Shown: positions 27,768-55,663 of the stretch, one piece after another
How the letters are laid out: each line of letters opens with the position of its first letter
How positions within the stretch are numbered: position 1 is the first letter of the stretch
Source of the DNA: Plotosus lineatus
Lineage: Eukaryota > Chordata > Actinopteri > Siluriformes > Plotosidae
Assembly: GCA_024760905.1 (NCBI GenBank)
Contig: CM045729.1
Span: forward strand, 53,245,080-53,309,079
Reading direction: 5' to 3'
Length of the DNA: 64,000 nt
Position numbers and translations under genes: made by a program
Notes under the pieces: model-generated
Told to the model about the DNA's origin: nothing
The model's database searches: none
The model's input: only the letters and a program-made list of their open reading frames with translations

Positions 27768-29709
27768 ATATATAAATAAATAAATGAAAACCTGTGAATT
27801 GAAAAGTCTAGCCCAGTTAGATCCTGTCTCACATTGTATACGCAGTATAAGATCCAGGGAAAGCTGAAATAGGCATATTTCCTGCATGTTGTAAATAAAA
27901 TATACCCATTACGACAGGGACTGACCTGAAATTGCCTTTCAATATGCTCTTGGCAAGTCTAAAAATTAACAAGGTCTGATAGCTTTTATGATGAATGCCT
28001 TTTAAAGATTGAATGATGAACAGAGCTTCATCCCACTGCAGAGACTAAGAAAGCTCTGCACCGCAAAGATCACCCTGTAAAACTCCTTCTCTGGGTTATT
28101 AACGCGAGATAAGGGGAATGACGGTGGTGGTAGAGAAGAGTGAAGCTGGATTTTTCAAAGGAAAAAGGGGGGTCTTTTAGAATTGTACGCAGGTTATAAT
28201 CCTTATCATGAGGCAAAATGAAAGTCATTTTCAGTCAAAACGCAATGCTAACAAAGGTGTAAAGCAGTGTACCTTGATTTGATGTGTTATGTTAACTAAT
28301 GAGCCATTTGGGATTTTGGGCCAAGATTGATTCAGTTTTCACATGAATTCATGGCTTACTTCACAGGAGATCCATGTTAAATGTGTTTCATAGAAAATCC
28401 ATGTTTTGTTATGCCTACTGATTGATGAAGCTGTGGGCAAAGCTCTTGGTCTGTTCAAATATACAATCGCCATTCAGATTGATTTGTTTCTCATGGTCAA
28501 CCATGTTTATCAGAGGACTGTAACCTGATCAGACCCCTGTAGGTCTACAGGAAAAAAAGGAAACGACAAACTATTACACTAGTACATGCACAAAGGAGCT
28601 TAATATTGACATTTAAAAAAAAGAGAGAGATGTAAAATGTAAAAATATTGATGTATTGATTTTCTGAATGAGGTGTTGTGCAGGGTTTTTGAATAGAGTC
28701 TATTCTAAATTAATATTTCATGATACTATTAGTAGCTCATAGCTGATACTAAAGAAAAGAGGAGTTGTGTTAACATGGCACTCTTTTCGCCATCATCTTC
28801 AGTAATTACAATTAAAGGAAGAGGGATTGGTTGATTTCAAGTTTTTTATTTGCAGTTAATTATACAATTGCAGGAAGTGAACATGTGCAGACATTATGTA
28901 TAATGTGTCAAAACAGCATGTTGGCAGCTGAAACATTGTAGACATATGATCACCCCCAGTGGTCAAATTAAATGTCCAGGACCAAGAACTGGAAGCATGA
29001 CCTTTTGTCTCCTTTTAAGATTGAACTATTCAGGCCTGGTTTACTATACACAGACTAAGCAAAGGCCCAAAATCAAACAAAAAACAAACCCCATTCAAGA
29101 ATCACCACTGATGCATGAAACAGGTTTAATCTAACAGGATATATCATTTTGTGCTTAATAAGGTGACAGTAAAAATCTTCTCTGAATACTAAGAAAAGAC
29201 ATAACACTTGGTTTTAATGGGTAAAATTATGTTGTGCTTTTCGTACTAGGTACCCAGCAGTTTTAGCTCAGCACTTTTACTGATTCTCATTTTTCTTGAC
29301 TATAACCAGACAACAATAAGTATAGTAACAATCACAGCAACACCACACAGATTGCATTAAAGTTGCACTGTAAGTATGTTATTTTTGTGTGTGCATGTCA
29401 CGCTGATAAATGAACCTATGTTATTGTGTAGTATAGATAACTGATTGATATCTTTGGTCAATGAGTACATTGAATTATTTTAAAACACTCAAGGTTATTT
29501 CATACAAATCATGTTACACTACAAATAGACATCTTTCAAATGGCTTTTCATATAAAGGAAATCTTTAGAAAATAATTCTATTTAAATGTTAATCACTATT
29601 TAAACAGCTTAATGTAAAACTGAGTAATATGTTCGTCAAAGGCCATAAAACAATAATATACAATCTGCTACATAAAGTAGTTTGCCTTACATCCAAATAA
29701 ACCTATCAA

Positions 29710-29755
<46 letters not shown>

Positions 29756-29769
29756 AAATAAATAAAATA
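27622..29769. other. Intergenic, little recognised
   Basis: Holds a short TIR-like cagtgctgggcaaaaatttt at 27624, a (TG)n/(TA)n tract at 27733-27775 and an (AT)n tract at 29712-29753. No gene is seen. Confidence 0.5.
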
Positions 29770-30583
29770 CCGTATCTGACGTGATAAGCACCCAGGGCGC
29801 TTAAAAAATTGGAGTGGGTGGGCGGAGTGGAACGGCAAGTGTTTTTTTGCATCCAGGTGGAAAACATGAATAATAACAGAACAATAAAAGAGTTTGACTG
29901 GTATTTGTTATTCAGTTTGTGGTACCAACCAAATTAATTACATGAAAGCTGAAAATAAACAGAAAACAATATAATTTTAAAAATGACCCTTTTAATTTTC
30001 CCTCCCGGTGAATCCTTTAAATATTTCCCCCCCCAGATGTAAAATTGAGCCAATCAACATGAATGTCAACTTTAGCACGTGGCACATTGAACCAATCAAC
30101 ACAAACAAGCACATGGCCAGGAACGTGTTTAAATTTATGAAGTTAGTAAGCAGGAGAATCGGTTGAAAAATACTCATCACTTTCTGATAGATTCATATCT
30201 GGCTCATCGCTCCATTCATTCAGAGCATCCCATAGTTTTTTTGTAGCAGTTTCTAATGGTTCATTGGTTATTGGACATTTACCAAGAGAACACAGCAAAA
30301 TATTTTCCTGTTTTTTTTTTTTTTTTTAAAGCAAGCCAGAACAATCAACTGTGTTGTTACTGATGAACATTATAGACATTCTCCAGTGGCAGGGGTCTTG
30401 AAATATGTGTAAACTCACTTTTACAGGCAGTGAATGCCTCATTTTACAGTTACAGAGACTGATCGAATAAAATTGGTAAGTTTGGTCCACAATTTTGCTC
30501 CCAGTACACATGGGTGGTTATTGGTAAGATAAAAAACAATGGGGGGGCTTATTGGAGCAGGGCGCTTAATACGTTGAATACGG
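29770..30583 (-). mobile_element. TA-flanked element with transposase C-terminal remnant
   Basis: The ends ccgtatctgacgtgataagc (29770) and gcttaatacgttgaatacgg (to 30583) are inverted, with TA on both sides. On the minus strand about 30245-30150 encodes LWDALNEWSDEPDMNLSESD then EYFSTDSPAY-stop, an acidic tail like those ending pogo/Tigger transposases. 814 bp, non-autonomous. Confidence 0.65.
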
Positions 30584-30588
30584 TATAC

Positions 30589-30612
30589 AGTGTGTGTGTG
30601 TGTGGGTGTGTA

Positions 30613-30670
<58 letters not shown>
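30589..30670 (+). repeat. (TG)n(TA)n microsatellite
   Basis: Compound dinucleotide tract directly after element 29770-30583. Confidence 0.9.
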
Positions 30671-30672
<2 letters not shown>

Positions 30673-31084
30673 TAAATATAAATATTTCTATTATGATAAT
30701 GGTGGTTGCATTATTTTGTTAATTTGTTTACCGAATAGATATGTGCAGTGCAATTCACATTGAAAGTCACATTTACAACACTAAAAACTACCAATTATTT
30801 GTCTACAAATAAATGAATTCCTAAAATATTTTATATAGCGTCAGAGAAATCTGAACTTAATTATGCAGTAGTTAATTATATAACACTAAATATAGTTCAC
30901 AAAAATTATAATCACAACAAAGATATTAGTGACCGTGTGAGGGACGCCTTGAAAGGACATGTCACTGAAACATTTTCAGATGCGGCTCTCTATCCTTTTC
31001 AGATACTTAAATATTCTCAGCTCACAAGCTCTGAAACGACTTCGCCTTCACTGAAAGCTTTGTAGTGGAGCATTCCTGAAAACA

Positions 31085-31090
31085 TTTATT
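31085..31090 (-). promoter_or_regulatory. gad1: Candidate gad1 polyadenylation signal
   Basis: AATAAA on the minus strand about 270 nt after the gad1 stop. It implies a short 3' UTR; other signals further down are possible. Confidence 0.4.
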
Positions 31091-31360
31091 CAGTGTATGC
31101 CTGTGATCAACCCAAAATGGACTGTTACTACCATTCGTTCCTCACACAAATAGAATCGTATAATACTTTTATCACTAAACTCTTATTGAGAAGGATATGA
31201 CTGTTGTATATTATTAATTGAAAATTAAATGATGGCAAGACTGGAACTCTATATAACAACTCTTGGTTGTGCTATCACAAATCTAATAATTTGCGAAATT
31301 GTACATGAAGGAAACTTGTTTTTGAGTGAACTTTGACCAGCTAAAATATCATTGCACTCT

Positions 31361-46189
<14,829 letters not shown>

Positions 46190-46268
46190 CGCTTTAAGGG
46201 GATGGGGGGCTGAAGACCAAAGAGCTCTGTCACAGCTGTACTTTTATCCCACTGAACAGTCACATTCA
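46190..46268 (-). other. gad1: gad1 5' UTR part of first coding exon (predicted)
   Basis: A strong acceptor (pyrimidine-rich ctttgcttcttcgcag) ends at 46269 on the minus strand. The segment 46268-46190 is therefore probably 5' UTR joined to an upstream non-coding exon, as in mammalian GAD1. The upstream exon was not located. Confidence 0.5.
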
Positions 46269-46269
46269 C

Positions 46270-49090
46270 TGCGAAGAAGCAAAGAGAAAGTTTAGCGTCA
46301 GGTGTGCCGTCCACATTTGTCGGGAATTCTGAACTAAAGACAATAGGCAGCAGTTGAGATTATTAGAGATTACACCCGAGGTTAAAAATAATCATCTACT
46401 ACAATGAATCCAGGACTCGTGCAATACTTACAGAAAACGCACAGGAGAACTTCAGGAGAAATAAGATGCATTATGTATTATTACCAGTTTTATTTCAACT
46501 ACACAGTTCAGTGTGTGAGCTGAGATATCAGGCAAAGTTGATTTCGTATAAATAACAGAACATGGGGAATGGCCAACTGGTCCGTGGCGCAAATAAATGC
46601 ATCCATGATTACAAGTGGTTACTGATAAATAAAAATGTACAGACTGCGAGACATGCCAAAAAAGTCGAGTGAACAGAATTGCGAGAATAATATTTTCAGA
46701 ACTCATGCAAATCCGATTTTGACAGAAGAATCAGTTTTGTCCGTTTGAACAGAATTGCTGGCTGATTCATGTGCACCACACAGTTTTAGTAAACCTCAAT
46801 TCGGAGGGATGCACTGATATGTCAGTTTGAAGGACACCATGTTGCCCCAAGACAATATATTGCGCTGGATAAGGCACCTGTTAGAACACTGTTTTCAAGG
46901 AAGCCACTGATGAAGCATGAGAAGCATTTCAAGTTACCTTGCAAAGCAAATCCAATGATCTCAAGACAGCGAAATATCAAAAATCACAAGAGAACCAGGT
47001 CAGGTCAGGTGTACGTTCACTCCGAGCAAAGCCTGGCGAAAACAATAGCCTCCTAAATTCCATTCGGGGTGACCTTTGGAGAGGACACGTGCGATTTGCT
47101 GACGCTTGCCGCTCAGCTCCACCGTTTAATTCGTTCCTGCGTGTGCGTGTGAGGAACCCTGTTACCTCCTGTTGAAGCAAGTCATAGACAAAGCAGTCCA
47201 CATCAGAAATTGGAGGGGTGGCGGGGTGGGGTGGGGTGAGTGTGCGGGGGGGGCAAAACCTCACAGGACTCACTCGAGTTACTTTTAGGACTTGCCCACA
47301 GGACTTGTGACCAAGAATGAACAAGTCACGTAAGATTTTGGAAGTCGCGCTCACGCACTTTAAACACAAGGAGGGGGGGGGGGGTTTGGAAATATCGTGA
47401 CCTTGGCCAAAAATAAAAGAAAAAGAGTAGGGGAAATGCACTCGTAAGGAAACGGAAAATAATTGAAATAGTGTCCGTCCTAATCATAGAATACCACCAC
47501 CATAATCAGTCATTTTACCCGTGGAGCAGATGATTAATAATCATTAAGCTACACGCACATGGTGGTCATGCAACCTTTATATGCGTGAGAAATTCGTTTT
47601 ATTTAAGTTAACACTGTAGCACATATGAAAAAGAACGCAGAATGCTTTGGAAGAAAAGCCACACGATGGCGGTAAATAACTGGTTTACTTGCGGGAAGCA
47701 AGCACTGGTGGATTAAAAATCGGACACAGTAAAACTGAATCGCTGATGGTTTGGACAGTTAATGTGTGGACCCAGATAGTGAAATTAAATGTAGAAATAT
47801 AAACTCGGGCTCAGATTTGATGTGCAGCTTTGGAGTTGTGGGTTCGTTCGTATTGCCGTTGAGCGGCGCTGCGGCACCGTATTTCAGCACCTGGACAGCT
47901 CCCTCTGAACCACAAGCAACACATCGCTCCACGATATCTATTTACTATACTACGTAGGCTGCATTATTTATGATCGCATACATCGCCGTTATGTAGTGGA
48001 TGTATGTAGTTTATGTAGTTTATTTATTTAGAATTTATCCCAATCAAAACACAAAGCACCAACTGTTCAACGAGTTCACACTGCATACTCAAATGCACCA
48101 TATAGTGAATATTTTTGAAATTGTCGTTGAGATACAATGTTTTAAAAAATATTTGCCTTACAGTTTCAGTAAAAACCTAAACATCTCAAATGTTATTTAT
48201 TTTCCTCTCTCGTTTTCTCTCTCTTTTCAAGTTTGTATGTATGTATGTATATTTATATACATATATCTCGAAGAGAGAGAGAGAGAGAGAGAAAATCAAT
48301 AATATAATTTTAAAACTAATTACTCACAAACGCCAGAAGATGGCGTTGGAATATAACAACTTACTGGTAGTGTTAATTTCCTCATCCTCCAAATTAGGTG
48401 AGGCGAAGAATAATATCTGCTTTAATTAGGGCATTTACACATATATTAGGTGAAGTACATTATCTACAGTCCTTTATAAATTTTTCTAAGAGTCAGGTAA
48501 TTACAACCCCTCCCCCATATATTTGTTTATATTAATTGTTTAACTCAAATCCCACTACTTTCCTATCGAACTGAATCATGACTGCATAGATTTTCAGTAC
48601 AGTACTGTATATACATCAGAAGACTGACATACTCTCTAGTGATGTTCTACAGTTTGGGAGGATATTCACTCCAATTTTGTCATCAGATTTACCTTCAGTG
48701 AATGAACTGCTGCTCAGTGAAGTTTAAATCAGTTTCCTCGAACCTTGCACAGTGTATTTTTTGACCCTGAAAAATTGATCTATAATAGTGTTTCAAGTTA
48801 CTGTGTGTGAACAAGGTGAATACTTAATAAGATTTAAAGTGTTTCTTTAGATCTGAGTAGCTAACCTGATTCTTTTTCAAGAAAATAAAAGCATAAATGA
48901 ACAAAACAAAACAAAACAAAACCCCCCAAACTAAACAAAACAGGTGTCCTATCTGAAGAATAGACAGTATTTTTGGCGCTCATACATGCTCCATACTGTC
49001 ATGTTTTACAGATGAGGTGATGAATTGCAGTTTATTCACATTTGCAGCATTTTGCAGATTTTCTTATGCAGATTAATTTACAATTATCAT
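46270..49090. other. gad1 upstream region
   Basis: Holds G-rich tracts (47215-47250, 47372-47385), a (GA)n run at 48268-48293, and an ACAAA-rich run at 48900-48920. It should contain the gad1 promoter and non-coding exon, but no core element could be pinned. No other gene is seen. Confidence 0.4.
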
Positions 49091-49094
49091 TTAT

Positions 49095-49222
49095 TTTTAT
49101 ACAGCTGAGCAATTGAAGGTTAAGGGCCTTGCTCAAGGGCCCAACAGTGTTGACAGTGGGGTTTGAACCACTGACCTACAGATCAGTAGCCCAACCCCTT
49201 TACCACTATGCCACCATCTGGA
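49095..49222 (-). mobile_element. tRNA-derived SINE (type 3)
   Basis: Read on the minus strand: tggtggcatagtggtaaagg head, ggtttgaaccccactg-type B box, then gggcccttgagcaaggccc. A relative lies at 51335-51445. Confidence 0.7.
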
Positions 49223-50800
49223 AACAACTCTCGAAATCCTTACACAGTGAGCAGCTTTTCATTTCTTTGAAACATGCATGCACTGGTCATGTAAAAGACA
49301 GTAATGTGGTTAAGAAATATCAGATTAATGGTCTACAGCAAGCAAGAAAACAAGCAAGGAGCTGTCTGAAGTCACAAGAATGGGATAGCAGAGTAGTGAA
49401 CTAAAAACTTTTATGATTAAATATTATTGGAAAAAAAAAAAATCTCACAGCTTTGTTTAGTGCGTTGCACAATGCAGCAAGAACTCTCAGGACTGTGCAT
49501 TAATAGCGTTGTGGCTATCAGAGCACTCCCTGTTATTGAACATAATAATAAACAAAGGCTTCAATTTACTAGATTTACTCTGGAGCAGAGGGAAAAGGCC
49601 ATGCTGGATGAGTGCAGATTTATTATATTCCACAGTGTGGGGCAATTCAGCATAAGAAGGAGAGCACAGGAGGTGATGTTCATGCATAATGGACATAGTA
49701 CAAGTCTACACACTCCATAAGCATGTGATCTGGAGGTTGCTCTAATTGGTCAGGTTGAGGCTTTGGTAACTACAGTATGTGGCAATAAACTGAATTCAAC
49801 TGACTAGTCAATGTATTGAATTACAATCTGATGCTATGAAGAGATTTGTTTCCTTTCCTGATAACACAACCAAATTCTAATGAATTCCCCTAATTCGTGT
49901 GCCTCATTTCTTTTGGTCAGGCAGTACAGAACCCTGAATGGGCCTTTGGATATTCCTCGAGAGTCTCATTTATGATTCTATGTTCTTTCCAGAAGTAATG
50001 TCTAAACTTGATCACATCATTGATCTCTTTTACACCCACACACTTTTAATTTGTTGATTTGTTTTTTCAAGCTGCCTATGACGTTGCTGCTAAATGATAA
50101 CCTCGTGACAGAAGTTTTTTTAACTGCAATCTGGTCCAATTAATGTCTGAAGACATCCGATGCAAAAACCAGTAAGTCCACTCGACCTCTTTGGTTTAAA
50201 AACAATGAAATCTTCCAGGTGATAAGCATACGCCTCATTTATTTCTCTTTTTTTGTTCTGGAATGGTTAAAGGACTCTGGAAAAACAGGAGTCAAAATAA
50301 CCTTTCCCAGGTAAATGTCATCATTTTCAAACAAAACCGGATTCACTAGGTGTTGCATCTGAACTTTTCAACCTTATTTTTCAATTATTCTGCTTCAGTG
50401 ATAATGGTTAATGGCACAGATAATTTTGTTTACTCTGATTAAGTGGGAGAATAGCTCTATATCATTTACATTCATGGCAATTGGTGGACACCCTGATCCA
50501 GAGTGACATTTTTATCTAAGTTAAACAAGTTGAGATTTACAGGCCCCATTCACTTACCGGACATATTAAATAAACATGAAATACATTATCTTTTGGAAAT
50601 AAAATGGAATTGGCCATGATAACTCTATGAAGCACTTTGGTTGCTCCTATAAGGGGTCTAAGTGACCTCTGCACCAGACATGAAGATATTTTTATATATA
50701 TATATATTATACACTTTATACATTTTATACATCTCATCAACATAATCATTACTGATAGGACCCATGTAACATTACTGTATTTTGATACTCATTCCATCAG
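49223..50800. other. Intergenic, nothing recognised
   Basis: No repeat family or gene is recognised apart from short A/T tracts. Confidence 0.5.
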
Positions 50801-50805
50801 CAGAA

Positions 50806-50808
50806 ACG

Positions 50809-50873
<65 letters not shown>

Positions 50874-50896
50874 ATCTATCTATCTATATATATATC

Positions 50897-50931
<35 letters not shown>

Positions 50932-50938
50932 ATGTGTG

Positions 50939-51010
<72 letters not shown>

Positions 51011-51020
51011 GTGTGTGTGT
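50806..51020 (+). repeat. Compound (TC)n(TA)n(TG)n(TA)n microsatellite
   Basis: About 200 bp of alternating dinucleotide blocks. Confidence 0.95.
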
Positions 51021-51334
51021 GTCCAAGAGAAACACTGAATTGAGGAATGGTAATTTATCATTTCTAGTAAAATCTATTGCCCTCTTTTGTTTCCTTAACA
51101 CTTGATTTTGGGCTTTTCCTACTTTCTATGGAACTGTCTTACAGTGCCAAGTGATCTTACATGCCCAAGATTTTTCCTTCGCAGTCTTGGTATTATGAAC
51201 AGACACAGAATCAAATCAAGATGTGAACCTGGTGAATAGAAGATACAACAGGTGTGGTTTTGCTTGGTCACCTTTGTATCCAGCCAAAATAAACTGATGA
51301 TGGAAGAGGAAACACATTCACCAGTGAACATGCA

Positions 51335-51445
51335 CCTTTAAAGGCTTTGCTCAAGGGGCCAACAGTGACAGCTTGGGAGTACTTGATCTAAAACCCCTGT
51401 CCTTCTGATCAGTAGCCTCGAGCCTTAACTATTGCATCACACTAC
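51335..51445 (-). mobile_element. tRNA-derived SINE (type 3) fragment
   Basis: ctttgctcaaggggccaac and tctgatcagtagcctcgagcc parallel 49095-49222. Confidence 0.55.
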
Positions 51446-51885
51446 CATTAAATGAGGAAGGGATTAAACACACAAAAATGCAATTAACACAGTATATGGA
51501 ATAAAAAGTTGACACATGATCATAACTATTCATGTCACAATTCATTCAAAGAATTAATACACTTGAATTTCATCAGCATAATCATTACTGATAGTATCCA
51601 TGTCACATTATTTTGATACTTATCCCATCAGCAAAAACTCCCTCTGAGCAACCAGCTTAATTCACTATTGATTCACTTGCAAAATCACCTTGTATTCATT
51701 GGATGGAAAAGATTTGAATTATACAGCAGATAAATATATTATTTGGTTATTGTCGGAATGCAGTGGTGAAGGTGGGGTACAGCTTGAACAGCTTGCCAGA
51801 CAATCCATCACAGGATGTACATACACACAACCATTCTCTTCACTTTTGGGGCAATCACAAATATCTTTAGTTGGCCAAATGTGTA

Positions 51886-53375
51886 CCAGTCCTTCTCAAA
51901 AAATTAGCATATTGTGATAAAGTTCATTATTTTCTGTAATGTACTGATAAACATTAGAATTTCATATATTTTAGATTCATTACACACAACTGAAGTAGTT
52001 CAAGCCTTTTATTGTTTTAATACTGATAACTTTGGCAAAAAAATTAGCATATTTCAGCCAAACAATAAAAAAAGTGTTTTTAATACAAAAAAGTCAACCT
52101 TCAAATAATTATGTTCAGTTATGCACTCAATACTTGGTTCGGAATCCTTTTGCAGAAATGACTGCTTCAATGCAGCGTGGCATGGAGCCAATCAGCCTGT
52201 GGCACTGCTGAGGTGTTATGGAGGCCCAGGATGCTGCGATAGCGGCCTTAAGCTCATCCACAGTGTTGATGAGTCTCTCAACTTTCTCTTCTCAATATCC
52301 CACAGATTCTCTCTGGGCTTCAGGTCAGGAGAGTTGGCAGGCCAATTGAGCACAGTAATACCATGGTCAGTAAACCATTTAGCAGTGGTTTTGGCACTGT
52401 GAGCAGGTGCCAGGTCGTGCTGAAAAATGAAATCTTCATCTCCATAAAGCTTTTCAGCAGATGGAAGCATGAAGTGCTCCAAAATCTCCTGATAGCTAGC
52501 TACATTGACCCTGCCCTTGATAAAGCACAGTGGACCAACACCAGCAGCTGACATGGCACCCCAGACCATCACTGACTGTGGGTACTTGACACTGGACTTC
52601 AGGCATTTTGGCATTTCCTTCTCCCCAGTCTTCCTCCAGACTCTGGCACCTTGATTTCCGAATGACATGCAAAATTTGCTTTCATCCGAAAAAACTACTT
52701 TGGACCACTGAGTAACAGTCCAGTGCTGCTTCTCTGTAGCCCAGGTCAGGCGCTTCTGCCGCTGTTTCTGCTTCAAAAGTGGCTTGACCTGGGGAATGCG
52801 GCACCTGTAGCCCAGTCCACTGCTTCCACAGGTCCCCCAAGGTCTGGAATCGGCCCTTCTGCACAATCCTCCTCAGGGTCCGGTCACCTCTTCTGGTTGT
52901 GCAGCGTTTTCTGCCACACTTTTTCCTTCCCACAGACGTCCCACTGAGGTGCCTTGATACAGCACTCTGGGAACAGCCTAGTCGCTCAGAGATTTCTTTC
53001 TGTGTCTTACCCTCTTGCTTGAGGGTGTCAATGATGGCCTTCCGGACAGCAGTCAGGTCGGCAGTCTTACCCATGATTGGGGTTTAAAAGCCTCAGGGAT
53101 CTTTTGCAGGTGTTTAGAGTTAATTGGTTGATTCAGATGATTAGGTTAATAGCTCGTTTAGACTACCTTTTCATGATATGCTAATTTTTTGAGATATGAA
53201 TTTTGGGTTTTCATGAGCTGTATGCCAAAATCATCAGTATTAAAACAATAAAAGACCTGAAATATTTCAGTTTGTGTGCAATGAATCTAAAATATATGAA
53301 AGTTTAATTTTTATCAGTACATTACAGAAAATAATGAACTTTATCACAATATGCTAATTTTTTGAGAAGGACTTG
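51886..53375 (-). mobile_element. Tc1-family transposon, copy 1 (1490 bp)
   Basis: TA target at 51884-51885 and 53376-53377. Inverted repeats of roughly 150-200 bp begin agtccttctcaaaaaattag. Each carries a second internal copy of aaaaaattagcatat, the IR/DR layout of many fish Tc1 elements. The transposase is on the minus strand. Confidence 0.95.
52216..53074 (-). pseudogene. Tc1 transposase, frameshifted
   Basis: Starts MGKTADLTAVRKAIIDTLKQ, with a paired-like HTH (EISERLGCSQSAVSRHLSGT). After a frameshift near 52800 it continues through DDE motifs: SDESKF, QHDLAPAHS and LKPRENLW. The second Asp and the Glu are separated by 34 residues (DD34E), as expected for Tc1. After KLRDSS a small deletion and frameshift remove the normal C-terminus. 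Acts as a cut-and-paste integrase when intact; not functional here. Confidence 0.92.
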
Positions 53376-53928
53376 TATGTCTGTACTGTGGGAGGAAAGC
53401 TGAGAACGGAGAGGAAACTAACATAAGTATGGGGAAGCATGCAAACTACAAACAGGAATGCTCTCACTAGGGCACTGAACCCAGGACCTTCTTGCTGTGA
53501 GATGGATGTGGTAACCAATATGTCACCATCCTGGGATACATCATATAAAATAATATAATAAATAATCAACAAAATAATCTTGAATGTTCTTCATTGTGTT
53601 CAACCGAGTTTTTCAGTTATGTTACTTAACTGACCATAATGAATGAATCAAGTGAATATGTGTCAAAATTAGATTTTATATCAGTCTACGTAGCAACACG
53701 AGCACTGATACTTCTGCTGTCATCATGTATAGACAAATTATATGATGTGTAAAAGTCACTGACATCACCAGTGGGGTCTTCGAGCATTAATTTTAGAAAC
53801 CCTTTGTTTGTCCATAATCATCCCAGAGAGATATGAACAGAAATATTTTATTTTCATTGCTATGTTGATAGAGCTTCGTGGCTAAATTACTATCTCAAGA
53901 ACATTGCAATTGAAAAGCCTGTAATATA

Positions 53929-54242
53929 TTATTCTTTTCCTTTCGGCTTTTCCCTTCAGGGGTCGCCACAGTGAATCATCTGCCTCCATCTCACCCTATC
54001 CTCTGTATCTTCTTCTCTTAGATCAACTGCCTTCATGTCCTCCTTCACCACGTCCATGAATCGTCTCTTTGGTTTTCCTCTAGGCCTTCTGCCTGGTAGT
54101 TCCAACCTCAGCATCCTATGACCAATATACTCACTATCCCTCCTCTGTACATGTCCAAACCATCTCAATCTAGCCTCTCTGACTTTGTCTCCAAAACCTC
54201 TTACATGTGCTGTCCCTCTGATGGACTCATTCCTAATCCTAT
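53929..54242 (-). mobile_element. RTE-type LINE, 3' copy 4
   Basis: Reverse-oriented LINE 3' end encoding RNESIRGTAHVRGFGDKVRE, GRRPRGKPKRRFMDVVKEDM and WRQMIHCGDP. An 11-bp target duplication (cctgtaatata) lies at 53918-53928 and 54243-54253. A Tc1 has landed on the TA that ends the right-hand copy. Confidence 0.88.
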
Positions 54243-54253
54243 CCTGTAATATA

Positions 54254-55661
54254 CTAGTCCTTCTCAAAAAATTAGCATGTTGTGATAAAGTTCATTATTT
54301 TCTGTAATGTACTGATAAAAAATAAACTTTCATATATTTCAGATTCATTGCACCCCAACTGAAATATTTCAGGTCTTTTATTGTTTTAATACTGATGATG
54401 TTGGCATACAGATCATGAAAACCCAAAATTCCTATCTCAAAAAATTAGCATATTTCATCCGACCAATAAAAAAAAAAAGTGTTTTTAATACAATAAAGTC
54501 AAGCTTCAAATAATTATGTTCAGTTATGCACTCAATACTTTGGTCAGGAATCCTTTTGCAGAAATGACTGTTTCAATGCGGCGTGGCATGGAGGCAATCA
54601 GCCTGTGGCACTGCTGAGGTGTTACGGAGGCCCAGGATGCTTCGATAGCGGCCTTAAGCTCATCCACAGTGTTGGGTCTGGTGTCTCTCAACTTTCTCTT
54701 CACAATATCCCACAGATTCTCTATTCTCTATATATTCTCTATCTATATACAGATTCAGGAGAGTTGTCAGGCCAATTGAGCACAGTAATACCATGGTCAG
54801 TAAACCATTTAGCAGTGGTTTTGGCACTGTGAGCAGGTGCCAGGTCGTGCTGAAAAATGAAAATCTTCATCTCCATAAAGCTTTTCAGCAGATGGAAGCA
54901 TGAAGTGCTCCAAAATCTCCTGATAGCTAGCTGCTAGCTGCTTTTTTCATCCGAAAAAAGTACTTTGGACCGCTGAGCAACAGTCCAGTGCTGCTTCTCT
55001 GTAGCCCAGGTCAGGCGCTTCTGCCGCTGTTTCTGGTTCAAAAGTGGCTTGACCTGGGAATGCGGCACCTATAGCCCAGTCCACTGCTTCTACAGGTCCC
55101 CCAAGGTCTGGAATCGGCCCTTCTCCACAATCTTCTTCAGGGTCCGGTCACCTCTTCTGGTTGTGCAGCGTTTTCTGCCACACTTTTTCCTTCCCACAGA
55201 CGTCCCACTGAGGTGCCTTGATAGAGCACTCTGGGAACAGCCTATTCGCTCAGAGATTTCTTTCTGTCTCTTACCCTCTTGCTTGAGGGTGTCAATGATG
55301 GCCTTCTGGACAGCAGTCAGGTCGGCAGTCTTACCCATGATTGTGGTTTTGAGTAATGAACCAGGCTGGGAGTTTTTAAAAGCCTCAGGAATCTTTTGCA
55401 GGTGTTTAGAGTTAATTGGTTGATTCAGATGATTAGCTTAATAGCTCGTTTAGACTACCTTTTCATAATATGCTAATTTTTTGAGATAGGAATTTTGGGT
55501 TTTCATGAGCTGTATGCCAAAATCATCAGTATTAAAACAAAAGACCTGAAATATTTCAGTTGGTGTGCAATGAATCTAAAATATATGAAAGTTTAATTTT
55601 TATCAGTATATTACAGAAAATAATGAACTTTATCACAATATGCTAATTTTTTGAGGACTAG
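54254..55661 (-). mobile_element. Tc1-family transposon, copy 2 (1408 bp)
   Basis: TA at 54252-54253 and 55662-55663; ends ctagtcctt and aggactag. Same family as 51886-53375, with the DDE core of the transposase largely deleted near 54940. Confidence 0.93.
55090..55338 (-). pseudogene. Tc1 transposase N-terminal remnant
   Basis: MGKTADLTAVQKAIIDTLKQ, GCSQSALSRHLSGTSVGRKK, then a stop after TLGDL. Only the DNA-binding half is left. Confidence 0.9.
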
Positions 55662-55663
55662 TA

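Larger units (their letters stand above)
51750..53540 (-). mobile_element. L2-like LINE fragment, split by a Tc1
   Basis: The left piece 51750-51885 (ggggcaatcacaaatatc, gttggccaaatgtgta) and right piece 53376-53540 (gtctgtactgtgggaggaaa, gggcactgaacccaggacc) are contiguous in L2-type sequence once the Tc1 is removed. Confidence 0.65.

Noticed and set aside
46977..47441. 154-aa minus-strand frame upstream of gad1
   Set aside because: No recognisable domain, no coding bias, spans G-rich simple sequence; could include the non-coding gad1 exon but not a protein.
49427..49720. 97-aa frame
   Set aside because: No similarity recognised and AT-rich random composition; the opposite strand is equally open.
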